8,875 nucleotides of DNA, taken from positions 1 to 8,875 of the forward strand of contig JAHHSE010000058.1 of NCBI GenBank assembly GCA_020025395.1, written 5' to 3'. How positions within the stretch are numbered: position 1 is the first letter of the stretch; the number at the start of each line of letters is the position of its first letter. The notes under the pieces are model-generated. The model was not told the origin of the DNA and searched no databases. It saw only the letters and a list, made by a program, of their open reading frames with translations. A program made the position numbers and the translations under genes. This DNA is from Oscillospiraceae bacterium. Lineage in GTDB: Bacteria > Bacillota > Clostridia > Oscillospirales > Oscillospiraceae. Shown one piece after another: positions 1 through 6,600 of this stretch.

Positions 1-566
1 GTCATACACGCCTCGATGACCACCTTGGAGCCGGAGTCCCCAAACTTGCGATCCTCCATCATCTCCCGGACCGCCTGTTCCGCCTCCTCCACCGTGGAGG
101 CCACTACCACACCCTTTCCCAGGGCCAAACCGTCAGCCTTCACCACAATGGGGGCGCCTTTGGCCCGAATATAGGCCAGAGCCTTGTCCAGTCGGGTAAA
201 GGTCTCATAGGCGGCGGTAGGAATGTGGTATTTTGCCATGAGGGATTTGGAAAAGTCCTTGCTGGCCTCCACAATGGCGGCATTCTTCCGGGGACCGAAG
301 GCGGGTATCCCGGCCTCCTCCAGGGCATCCACCATGCCCAGAGCAAGAGGGTCGTCTGGCGCCACCACCACAAAATCCATTTTGTTCTCCCTGGCCCAGG
401 CCACCATACCGGGGATATCGGTGGGCGTTCTGTCCACACAGTGGGCCAGGGCCGCAATGCCGCCGTTTCCGGGGGCACACCACAGATCAGTGACCTTGGG
501 GCTTTTTTTCAACGCGGCGCAGAGGGCGTGCTCCCGTCCGCCGCCGCCAATGACCAGTACATTCAT
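1..566 (-). CDS. purD: Phosphoribosylamine-glycine ligase (GAR synthetase), N-terminal part, cut by window edge
   Basis: PurD joins phosphoribosylamine to glycine using ATP to make GAR, the second step of de novo purine synthesis, in the cytoplasm. The gene is open from the ATG at 566 to the left edge, giving the first 188 residues of a family normally about 420 long. The N-terminal Rossmann-like motif is clear (VIGGGGREHAL, residues 5-15), followed by PDDPLALGMVD (70-80), GPRKNAAIVEASKDFSK (91-107) and the start of the ATP-grasp domain, KADGLALGKGVVVA (143-156). The start is supported by GGCGGAGGACAG just upstream and by the motif lying right at the N terminus. It begins 24 bases after the formyltransferase stop, so it should share the riboswitch-controlled transcript. 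In canonical PurD the segment at 69-72 reads GPE rather than APDD, a minor variation. The identification is secure; the C-terminal half is not visible. Confidence 0.96.
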   Translation of the reverse strand, partial: MNVLVIGGGGREHALCAALKKSPKVTDLWCAPGNGGIAALAHCVDRTPTDIPGMVAWARENKMDFVVVAPDDPLALGMVDALEEAGIPAFGPRKNAAIVEASKDFSKSLMAKYHIPTAAYETFTRLDKALAYIRAKGAPIVVKADGLALGKGVVVASTVEEAEQAVREMMEDRKFGDSGSKVVIEACM

Positions 567-590
567 TCTGTCCTCCGCCTTTCTCCGCGA

Positions 591-1778
591 TTAGTGATGG
601 AAGAGACGCATCCCGGTAAAGCACATGGTGATCTTGTACCGATTGGCGGTCTGGATCACATGGTCGTCCCGAATGCTCCCCCCTGGCTCCACAATGTACT
701 GGACCCCGGACTTTCTGGCCCGCTCCACATTGTCGCCGAAGGGAAAGAAGGCATCGCTGCCCACGGTTACGCCGGACAAGGCGGCTATCCACGCCTGTTT
801 TTCCTCCCGGGTCAGGACCTCCGGACGGACCCGGAAGGTCTGCTCCCACCTTCCGTCGGACAGGAGATCCTCATACTCGTCGGAGAGGTAGACATCAATG
901 GCGTTGTCCCGGTCAGGTCGGCGGAGGTTCTCCAGGAAGGGGAGGGCCAGGACCTTGGGATGCTGACGGAGGTGCCAGGTGTCGGCCTTCTGGCCCGCCA
1001 GACGGGTGCAGTGAATCCGGCTCTGCTGACCTGCCCCCACCCCGATGGCCTGACCGTCTTTTACATAACAGACGGAATTGGACTGGGTATATTTCAGGGT
1101 GATAAGGGAGAGGAGCATATCCCGCTTGGCGGAGTCAGGCAGGTCCCGGTTTTCCGTGACGATCTCCGTCAGAAGGCCCTCATGAATTCGGAAGTCGTTC
1201 CGGCCCTGCTGGAAGGTAATTCCAAACACATCCTTGTACTCCTGGGGGGCGGGGACATAGGAGGGGTCGATCCGAATCACATTATAGCCGCCCTTTTTCT
1301 TGGTTTTCAGAATCTCCAGCGCCTCATCGGTATAGCCGGGGGCAATGATGCCGTCGGAGACCTCCTCCTTCAGATATCGGGCGGTGGCGGCGTCACAGAC
1401 ATCGCTCAAAGCGGCCCAGTCCCCGTAGGAGCAGAGACGGTCGGCCCCACGGGCGCGGATGTAGGCGCAGGCGATTGGGGAGAGAGGGGCATCCGGCTCC
1501 ACAAAATAGATCTCCCGCTCCACCTGGCTGAGGGGAAGCCCCACGGCGGCCCCGGCGGGGGAAACATGCTTGAAGGAGGCGGCTGCGGGAAGACCTGCGG
1601 CCTCCTTCAGCTCCTTTACCAGCTGCCAGGAGTTAAGGGCGTCCAGAAAATTGATATAGCCGGGCTTTCCGTTGAGGATGGTGAGGGGGAGCCGGCTTCC
1701 ATCCTTCATAAAGATGCGGGAGGGTTTTTGATTGGGATTGCAGCCGTATTTCAGTTCCAGTTCGGTCATAGATGACAT
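591..1778 (-). CDS. purH: Stand-alone AICAR formyltransferase (C-terminal domain of PurH only)
   Basis: This enzyme transfers a formyl group from 10-formyl-tetrahydrofolate to AICAR (ZMP), giving FAICAR, the ninth step of the pathway. The 395-residue product corresponds only to the transformylase half of bifunctional PurH, which is usually 510-530 residues; the IMP cyclohydrolase half is absent and PurO next door supplies it. Visible landmarks are KYGCNPNQKP (10-19, counterpart of RYGENPHQ), the catalytic Lys-His pair in FKHVSPAG (K70-H71), YTQSNSVCYVKDGQAIGVGAGQQSR (230-254 region), SDAFFPFGDN (341-350), YIVEPGGSIRDDHVI (361-375) and a final GMRLFHH. An ATG at 1769 (residue 4) is an alternative start and has a better-spaced AAAGGA; the longer form from 1778 has GAAGGA only four bases away. 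It lies 12 bases after purO. It belongs to the folate-dependent PurH fold, not the formate-dependent archaeal PurP family. Confidence 0.95.
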   Translation of the reverse strand: MSSMTELELKYGCNPNQKPSRIFMKDGSRLPLTILNGKPGYINFLDALNSWQLVKELKEAAGLPAAASFKHVSPAGAAVGLPLSQVEREIYFVEPDAPLSPIACAYIRARGADRLCSYGDWAALSDVCDAATARYLKEEVSDGIIAPGYTDEALEILKTKKKGGYNVIRIDPSYVPAPQEYKDVFGITFQQGRNDFRIHEGLLTEIVTENRDLPDSAKRDMLLSLITLKYTQSNSVCYVKDGQAIGVGAGQQSRIHCTRLAGQKADTWHLRQHPKVLALPFLENLRRPDRDNAIDVYLSDEYEDLLSDGRWEQTFRVRPEVLTREEKQAWIAALSGVTVGSDAFFPFGDNVERARKSGVQYIVEPGGSIRDDHVIQTANRYKITMCFTGMRLFHH

Positions 1779-1790
1779 CCTTTCCTTCGA

Positions 1791-2498
1791 TCAACCGTGT
1801 TTGTTGATGGTGACAGCGTCCCGCTGACCGGTGGTAAGATCCACATATTGCACGAAGAGAGAAACCCTGTTCTCCTCATTCAAATGGCTCCAAAGCTCGT
1901 CCGCAAGGGTCTGGGCGTCAGGGGCGGTGAGGGAGACCCGGCGAGGCTCCCCTTCAAAGGAGGGCAGGGGGTCCCGATTTTCCTGATAGGTGTGGATAAA
2001 ACGCCCCTCTCCCGCCAGCGGGTGGTCATAGCGGAAGAAGTAGCGGCAGCAGCAGGAGGGATCTCCGTCTGCGCTCTTTAAAATGGAGAGGACAAAGCTG
2101 CCGTCCTTGTGGAGCAGACCGGAGATCCGGGGGGTATAGTTGTCAGGGTCCGGCTCAAATTCCCTGGTCCGCAGAGCGTCGGCAAAGGACTTTCCCGCCA
2201 GAAGGCCGTCCCGGATGGTGTCGGTCTGATCCCCATTGGTGACAATGGTGGATTCCCCCACCACACGGACAGGGTGATAGAGGATGAGGGAGGGGTCGGT
2301 CATCTTGGACGCATCAAAGGCCTGGGTCCGAATCCCATCCTCGGTGGGGGCAAAGATCCGATTTCGGCTGTTTTCACTGCGGCCCATGATAAAGTAGGCC
2401 AGAACAGCCTTTTGGTTGTCCACAGAGCGCCCCAGAACAATCCCCCGTCCGGGGTAGGGGTGATGGGTGAGAATTTCCTTGAGATCCTGTGTGTGCAT
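1791..2498 (-). CDS. purO: IMP cyclohydrolase, archaeal PurO type
   Basis: PurO closes FAICAR to IMP, the last step of de novo purine synthesis, and substitutes for the N-terminal domain of bifunctional PurH. The 235-residue product has the hallmarks of the IMP_cyclohyd family first described in archaea: YPGRGIVLG (15-23), AYFIMGRSENSRNR (34-47), TNGDQTD (87-93) and EPDPDNYTPRISG (115-127). No transmembrane or signal segments are seen. It is slightly longer than the roughly 200-residue archaeal enzymes. The start at 2498 is fixed by AAGGAGG at 2512-2506, seven bases upstream. It is the first gene after a ZTP riboswitch and terminator and is directly followed by the AICAR formyltransferase, which strongly supports the functional pairing. 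Assignment rests on motif recognition and context. Confidence 0.9.
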   Translation of the reverse strand: MHTQDLKEILTHHPYPGRGIVLGRSVDNQKAVLAYFIMGRSENSRNRIFAPTEDGIRTQAFDASKMTDPSLILYHPVRVVGESTIVTNGDQTDTIRDGLLAGKSFADALRTREFEPDPDNYTPRISGLLHKDGSFVLSILKSADGDPSCCCRYFFRYDHPLAGEGRFIHTYQENRDPLPSFEGEPRRVSLTAPDAQTLADELWSHLNEENRVSLFVQYVDLTTGQRDAVTINKHG

Positions 2499-2537
2499 GG
2501 CAGATCCTCCTTAACTGGGAATGACATTTCTTTCAGC

Positions 2538-2568
2538 AAAAAGGGCGCACCACTTCTGTGGTGCGCCC
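2538..2568 (-). terminator. Riboswitch expression-platform terminator between purN and purO
   Basis: On the minus strand a perfect 11-bp stem (GGGCGCACCAC at 2568-2558 with GTGGTGCGCCC at 2553-2543) closes an AGAA loop and is followed at once by five T (2542-2538), a textbook intrinsic terminator. Its first four bases, GGGC (2568-2565), are also the end of the conserved CUGGGC of the ZTP aptamer. Aptamer folding and terminator formation should therefore compete, giving a ligand-dependent ON switch. It would also stop readthrough from purN. Confidence 0.93.
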
Positions 2569-2633
2569 AGACGGTCGGCATTCATACCGGCTGTACTCCA
2601 TGTGGTCCGCCCACTTCCGTCAGTTATACAGCC
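2565..2633 (-). promoter_or_regulatory. ZTP (pfl) riboswitch aptamer upstream of purO-purH-purD
   Basis: The minus-strand RNA folds as a ZTP/ZMP riboswitch. P1 is a perfect 7-bp helix, GGCUGUA (2633-2627) with UACAGCC (2595-2589). Within it come the conserved ACUGACGG segment (2623-2616 region), a P2 hairpin GUGG (2614-2611)/CCAC (2605-2602) and the purine-rich AUGGAG (2601-2596). P3 is GGUA (2588-2585) with UGCC (2580-2577) around a UGAA loop. It is followed by CCGUCUGGGC (2574-2565), the diagnostic 3' block usually written CCGCCUGGGC. The class-defining pseudoknot is present: GACGG (2621-2617) pairs with CCGUC (2574-2570), a compensated variant of the common GGCG/CGCC. The class senses AICAR ribotides (ZMP, ZTP) and typically activates purine and one-carbon genes. 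Here the regulated genes are the two AICAR-consuming steps plus purD. Confidence 0.92.
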
Positions 2634-2639
2634 TACTTT

Positions 2640-2669
2640 AAGATATCATATGGACCGGGTGCCTGTCAA
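2640..2669 (-). promoter_or_regulatory. Sigma70-type promoter driving the ZTP riboswitch transcript
   Basis: A consensus -35 box TTGACA (2669-2664) is followed after 18 bases by TATCTT (2645-2640), preceded by TGA so that it forms an extended -10 (TGnTATCTT). The expected start falls about six or seven bases on, near 2634-2633, which is where the riboswitch P1 helix begins. That fit supports a dedicated promoter for purO-purH-purD. It starts only about 20 bases after the purN stop. A different -10 register (ATATCT, 17-base spacing) is possible. Confidence 0.78.
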
Positions 2670-2690
2670 GGACAGCCCGGACGGAAAAGG

Positions 2691-3314
2691 TCATCGGATG
2701 TGGACGATTCTGCCCTCCACCGTCAGACGATCCTGACAGAACAGGGAGACGGCCTGGGGAAGGATCTTCCACTCGGCCTCCTCCATCACTCTCCTTTGCA
2801 GGGTTTCCGGGGTGTCCCCCTCCAGGATGTTCACCGCCTTCTGGAGGATGATGGGACCGCCGTCGGCTTTCTCATCCACAAAGTGGACGGTAGCCCCGGT
2901 GATCTTCACCCCGTAGGAAAGGGCAGCCTCATGGACATGGAGCCCATAACAGCCCTCCCCGCAAAAGGAGGGGATGAGAGAGGGATGGACATTGAGGATG
3001 GCGTTGGGATAGGCCTCAACCATCTCCTCGGTAAGGATGTGCAGAAAGCCGGCCAGGACCACCAGATCAATGTCCAGCGCCTTCAGCTTTTCCACCAAGG
3101 CTGCCGTCATGGCCCGATTGTTGACAAAGTCCTTTCGGGAGAGGACGAAACCGGGGATGCCCGCCCTCTCGGCCCGCTCCAGGGCCTGAACCCCCGGCTT
3201 GGAGGAGAGGACGGCAGAGAGCGTGCCTCCGAGAATCTCCCCTCTGGCCTGCGCGTCGATGAGGGCCTGAAGATTGGTGCCTCCTCCGGAGACAAGGACA
3301 GCGATCTTTTTCAT
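2691..3314 (-). CDS. purN: Phosphoribosylglycinamide formyltransferase (GAR transformylase)
   Basis: PurN formylates GAR to FGAR with 10-formyl-tetrahydrofolate, the third step of the pathway. The 207-residue product has normal length and all the family motifs: VSGGGTNLQALID (8-20) for GAR phosphate binding, and NVHPSLIPSF (108-117) with the catalytic Asn108 and His110. These are followed by GVKITGATVHFVDEKADGGPIILQ (135-158), with Asp151 as the third catalytic residue (E. coli Asn106, His108, Asp144). The start at 3314 has GGGGAGGAG upstream. It follows purM after 43 bases and is the last gene of the purE-C-F-M-N run; a promoter, riboswitch and terminator occupy the 192 bases after its stop. 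Both folate-consuming formylations of the pathway thus flank a sensor of AICAR ribotides. Confidence 0.97.
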   Translation of the reverse strand: MKKIAVLVSGGGTNLQALIDAQARGEILGGTLSAVLSSKPGVQALERAERAGIPGFVLSRKDFVNNRAMTAALVEKLKALDIDLVVLAGFLHILTEEMVEAYPNAILNVHPSLIPSFCGEGCYGLHVHEAALSYGVKITGATVHFVDEKADGGPIILQKAVNILEGDTPETLQRRVMEEAEWKILPQAVSLFCQDRLTVEGRIVHIR

Positions 3315-3357
3315 TGGAACTCCTCCCCTTCCTATTGGGCGGACCGAACGGCGGCGG

Positions 3358-4398
3358 TCACTTCAAAATCACACCCTCGGCCCCCTTGGCGATGGAACCG
3401 ATGATATAGGCCTTTTCTCCCGCCAGAGCCAGAACATCCTTTGCGTGACCGATCTCCTCCTTGGGAATGGCGATAACCAGGCCGATGCCCATGTTGAAGG
3501 TATTGAACATATCCCGGGTGGGGATGCTGCCCTTTCGGGCGATCAGCTCAAAGATGGGGGGAATGGGGAAGGCTGTGGTGTCGATGACGGCGGTGAGGCC
3601 CTCCTTCATCATCCGGGGGACATTTTCGTAGAGGCCGCCGCCGGTGATGTGGCTCACCGCCTTGACGGTCACCCCCCGCTCCCGAAGACATTTGATGGCG
3701 CGGACATAGATGTGGGTGGGCTTGAGAAGCTCCTCTCCCAGCGCACAGCCCAGCTCGGGGACATGGGTGCGAAGGACATCCGGATCCTCCCCCAGGACCT
3801 TGCGGACCAGAGAGAAGCCATTGGAGTGCAGGCCGTTGGATTGCAGGCCGATGAGCAGATCCCCCTCCTGAAGGGCGGAGCCGTCGATCATCTTTTCCTG
3901 ATCCACCAGTCCCACGGCAAATCCCGCCAGATCATATTCCTCCTCACCGTACATACCGGGCATCTCGGCGGTCTCCCCGCCGATGAGGGCGCAGCGGGCC
4001 TGACGGCAGCCCTCGGTGACCCCGGCCACAATCTGCTCCACCCGCTCCGGTTGATTCCTGCCCACGGCCACATAGTCCAGAAAGAACATGGGGAGGGCAC
4101 CGGAACAGATGATATCATTGACGCACATGGCCACACAGTCGATGCCCACAGTGTCATGCTTGTTCATGAGAAAGGCGATTTTCAGCTTGGTTCCCACACC
4201 ATCGGTGCCGGAGACCAGAACAGGCTTTTTCATCCCCTCCACATCGGGGGCAAACAGACCGCCGAAGCCGCCGAGGGTTCCAAGAACACCGTCTGTATAG
4301 GTGGACTCCACCAGAGGCTTGATGCGGTTGACCGCCTCATATCCGGCGGTGACATCCACACCGGCGGCGGCGTAGGACTCGGAGTGAGAATTCTTCAT
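3358..4398 (-). CDS. purM: Phosphoribosylformylglycinamidine cyclo-ligase (AIR synthetase)
   Basis: PurM closes FGAM to AIR with ATP, step five of the pathway. The 346-residue product matches the usual family length. Landmarks are SYAAAGVDV (8-16), SGTDGVGTKLK (63-73), the GIDCVAMCVNDI segment (85-96) with the Asp and Asn that line the ATP site, GGETAEMPG (140-148) and GLQSNGLHSNGFSLVRK (184-200). The start at 4398 gives MKNSHSESYAAAG and is preceded by TTTTGGAGG eight bases upstream; the reading frame stays open further upstream into the purF region, but those codons are not PurM-like. It is separated from purF by 55 bases, with no hairpin seen there. Nothing is unusual about the enzyme. Confidence 0.97.
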   Translation of the reverse strand: MKNSHSESYAAAGVDVTAGYEAVNRIKPLVESTYTDGVLGTLGGFGGLFAPDVEGMKKPVLVSGTDGVGTKLKIAFLMNKHDTVGIDCVAMCVNDIICSGALPMFFLDYVAVGRNQPERVEQIVAGVTEGCRQARCALIGGETAEMPGMYGEEEYDLAGFAVGLVDQEKMIDGSALQEGDLLIGLQSNGLHSNGFSLVRKVLGEDPDVLRTHVPELGCALGEELLKPTHIYVRAIKCLRERGVTVKAVSHITGGGLYENVPRMMKEGLTAVIDTTAFPIPPIFELIARKGSIPTRDMFNTFNMGIGLVIAIPKEEIGHAKDVLALAGEKAYIIGSIAKGAEGVILK

Positions 4399-4453
4399 CT
4401 CAAAAACCTCCAAAAGAATGATAATAAAGGATGGAAGTGAAGGCGGGGCCACA

Positions 4454-5878
4454 TCATTCCTGCCCGGTCCAGCAGTAGGTACAGACCTTGCCGCGGTCGA
4501 TGCCGATGGCCTCCAGAAGGCCGTCAAGAGACTGATAACCCAGAGAATCGAAACCGAACCGCTCACAGATGGAGCGGAGGAGACATTGCCCCCTTCGGGT
4601 GCCCGCGTCCGCGTATTCCGCAAGGTGCTTCTGCCCCTCGTCCCCCTCGATCTCCTGAACGGTGCGCCGGGCCAAAAGGTCCATGTCGGAATTTCCACGG
4701 GAAAAATTCAGATATTTGCAGCTGTACATGATGGGGGGACAGGCAGAGCGCATATGAACCTCCGCGGCCCCGGATTCATAGAGGAAGTCCACCGTCTCCT
4801 GAAGCTGGGTTCCGCGGACGATGGAATCATCCACAAAGAGGAGTTTTTTCCCCTGAATCAGTTCCGGGACCGGGATCTGCTTCATCTTTGCCACCTGGCT
4901 GCGGACCTCCTGATTGGAGGGCATAAAGGAGCGGGGCCAAGTGGGGGTGTATTTAACAAAGGGGCGGGCCTGGGGCTTTCCGCTCCGATTGGCAAAGCCG
5001 ATGGCGTGGGGAATGCCGGAATCAGGGACACCGGCCACATAGTCCACCTTGGGAAGCATTCCCCGAAGGACCTCATCTCTGGCCATAATCTCCCCGTTCC
5101 GGTACCGCATGACCTCCACATTGACCCCTTCATAGTTGGAGTTCGGGTAGCCGTAATAGGTCCAGAGGAAGGCACAGATCCGCATCTGCTCCCCGGCGGG
5201 AGAGAGGACCTCATAGCCCTCCGAAGTGATTCGGACAATCTCCCGGGGACCCAGCTCGTAGGCGTTCTCATACCCCAGCTTATGGTAGGCGAAGGACTCG
5301 AAGGAGACACAGCAGCCGTCCTGATTTTGTCCGATCAGAACAGGCAGCCGCCCCATTTTGTCCCGCGCGGCAATGATTTCGCCCTGATCGGTGAGGATGA
5401 GAAGGGTCATAGAGCCCTGTATCTCCTCCTGGGCATGGAGGATGCCGGAAACCAGATCATCCTTTTGGTTGATGAGGGCCGCCGTCAGCTCGGTGGAGTT
5501 CACCTTGCCCGAACTCATTGCCATAAACTGATGACCGTGGTCGGAAAAATACTTTTCCACAAGCGCGTCGGAATTGTTGATAATTCCAACCGTGGTGATG
5601 GCGTAAAGCCCCAGATGGGAGCGGACCAGAAGAGGCTGGGGATCGGTGTCGCTGATACAGCCGATTCCGGAGGGGCCGTGGAAGTCGCTGAGATCCTGCT
5701 CAAACTTGGTGCGAAAGGGTGTGTTCTCGATGTTGTGGATTTGGCGCTGAAAGCCGTCCGCGGGGTCAAAGATGGTCATTCCCCCTCGCTTGGTTCCAAG
5801 GTGGGAATGATAGTCCACCCCGAAGAAAACATCCAGCACACAGTCACGCTTGGAAGCGGCGCCAAAAAATCCGCCCAT
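4454..5878 (-). CDS. purF: PurF-family amidophosphoribosyltransferase with degenerate glutaminase site
   Basis: PurF normally makes phosphoribosylamine from PRPP using ammonia released from glutamine by its N-terminal Ntn-hydrolase domain. In this 474-residue protein the C-terminal phosphoribosyltransferase domain looks active: VAGVPDSG (281-288) and the PRPP loop VDDSIVRGTQL (349-359). Cys235, Cys387, Cys466 and Cys469 sit where the Bacillus subtilis enzyme has its 4Fe-4S ligands. The glutaminase domain is recognisable (ARDKMGRLPVLIG 171-183, VSFESFAYHKLG 191-202) but altered. It starts MGGFFG instead of MCGIVG, aligns without gaps to E. coli PurF over the first 38 residues, and so has Gly where the nucleophilic Cys belongs. 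Counterparts of Arg73, the Asn101-Gly102 pair and Asp127 are also missing. Cys13 is too far along to be the usual nucleophile. AGGAG precedes the ATG at 5878. Its place between purC and purM supports a purine role, possibly ammonia-dependent; a paralogue with another job cannot be excluded. Confidence 0.85.
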   Translation of the reverse strand: MGGFFGAASKRDCVLDVFFGVDYHSHLGTKRGGMTIFDPADGFQRQIHNIENTPFRTKFEQDLSDFHGPSGIGCISDTDPQPLLVRSHLGLYAITTVGIINNSDALVEKYFSDHGHQFMAMSSGKVNSTELTAALINQKDDLVSGILHAQEEIQGSMTLLILTDQGEIIAARDKMGRLPVLIGQNQDGCCVSFESFAYHKLGYENAYELGPREIVRITSEGYEVLSPAGEQMRICAFLWTYYGYPNSNYEGVNVEVMRYRNGEIMARDEVLRGMLPKVDYVAGVPDSGIPHAIGFANRSGKPQARPFVKYTPTWPRSFMPSNQEVRSQVAKMKQIPVPELIQGKKLLFVDDSIVRGTQLQETVDFLYESGAAEVHMRSACPPIMYSCKYLNFSRGNSDMDLLARRTVQEIEGDEGQKHLAEYADAGTRRGQCLLRSICERFGFDSLGYQSLDGLLEAIGIDRGKVCTYCWTGQE

Positions 5879-5914
5879 GTTCCGATTCTCCTACTCGTAT
5901 ATAATGGCCCGGAC

Positions 5915-6598
5915 TCAGGCGAAGAAAAGCTTGGACAGGGTCATGGGATCAATGTACTGACCATCCCGATAGACCCGCATATTGCCGGAGGCTACCTCGT
6001 CGATGAGCATGACGGAGCCGTCGGGGGCATAGCCGAACTCGAACTTGATGTCGTAGAGGACCAGGCCCTTTTCCTTCAGGTCATCCGCCACAATCCGGGT
6101 AATCTTCTGGGTCTGGGCCTTGATGTCGTCATACTGCTCCTCAGTCATCACGCCCAGGGCCACCAGAGCGTCCTTGGTCACCAGAGGATCGCCCTTTTCA
6201 TCGTTCTTAAAGGTGGTCTCCACATAGGCGGGCAGATCAGCGCCCTCGGCAATGTACTCCCCATATCGGCGGATAAAGCTGCCCACAGCCTTGTGGCGGC
6301 AGATGACCTCCAGGCCGTGTCCAAAGACCTTGGCGGGCAGGACCTCCATGGTGGTCTCCTTCAGATCGGCGGAGACAAAGTGGGTCTTGATGCCGGCGGC
6401 CTTGATCTTCTCAAAGAAATAGACGGACATCCGGAGATTCACATCGCCCACCCCGTCGATGGTCAGCCCCACGGCGTTCTCACCGGGATCGAAGACCCCG
6501 TCCTTTCCGGTGCAGTCATCCTTAAATTTGAGCAGATAGCTGCCGTTTTCCAGGGCGTATACATCCTTGGTCTTTCCAGTGTATATGAGCTTTCTCAT
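5915..6598 (-). CDS. purC: SAICAR synthetase (phosphoribosylaminoimidazole-succinocarboxamide synthase)
   Basis: PurC couples CAIR to aspartate with ATP, giving SAICAR, which PurB later splits to AICAR. The 227-residue product is a little shorter than E. coli PurC (237). It carries the N-terminal nucleotide loop YTGKTKDVY (6-14), the substrate segment EVICRHKAVGSFIRRYG (97-113, counterpart of VVRNRAAGSLVKRLG), KNDEKGDPLV (131-140) and DIKFEFG (183-189) followed by MLIDEV (197-202). The next stretch reads ASGNMRVYRDG where most PurC proteins have SPDxxRLWD, so the Arg remains but the Ser-Pro-Asp of the substrate phosphate/Mg region is changed, and the C-terminal helix is short. AGGAGG inside the 3' end of purE serves its start, only two bases after the purE stop, implying translational coupling. 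PurC identity is firm; the changed C-terminal motif is probably a lineage variant. Confidence 0.94.
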   Translation of the reverse strand: MRKLIYTGKTKDVYALENGSYLLKFKDDCTGKDGVFDPGENAVGLTIDGVGDVNLRMSVYFFEKIKAAGIKTHFVSADLKETTMEVLPAKVFGHGLEVICRHKAVGSFIRRYGEYIAEGADLPAYVETTFKNDEKGDPLVTKDALVALGVMTEEQYDDIKAQTQKITRIVADDLKEKGLVLYDIKFEFGYAPDGSVMLIDEVASGNMRVYRDGQYIDPMTLSKLFFA

Positions 6599-6600
6599 GG

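Noticed and set aside
225..1775. A 516-codon open frame on the plus strand antisense to the AICAR formyltransferase and purD
   Set aside because: It is the mirror of well-supported minus-strand genes, has no recognisable domain, and no ribosome binding site or promoter of note.
2109..3404. A 431-codon plus-strand frame crossing the purO-purN gap
   Set aside because: It runs through the riboswitch and terminator and is antisense to purN and purO; it is a shadow of their codon use.
4399..4698. A 446-residue PurM starting at 4698
   Set aside because: The extra 100 residues are out-of-frame translation of the purF 3' end and have no similarity to PurM; the ATG at 4398 has a good ribosome binding site and the family-typical N terminus.
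5840..5842. Cys13 of the PurF protein as the processed N-terminal nucleophile, as in propeptide-bearing PurF
   Set aside because: The first 38 residues align gaplessly with mature E. coli PurF, placing the nucleophile position at Gly2; from Cys13 the distance to the conserved His26 is far too short, and the canonical GVFGI follow-on is not present after Cys13.
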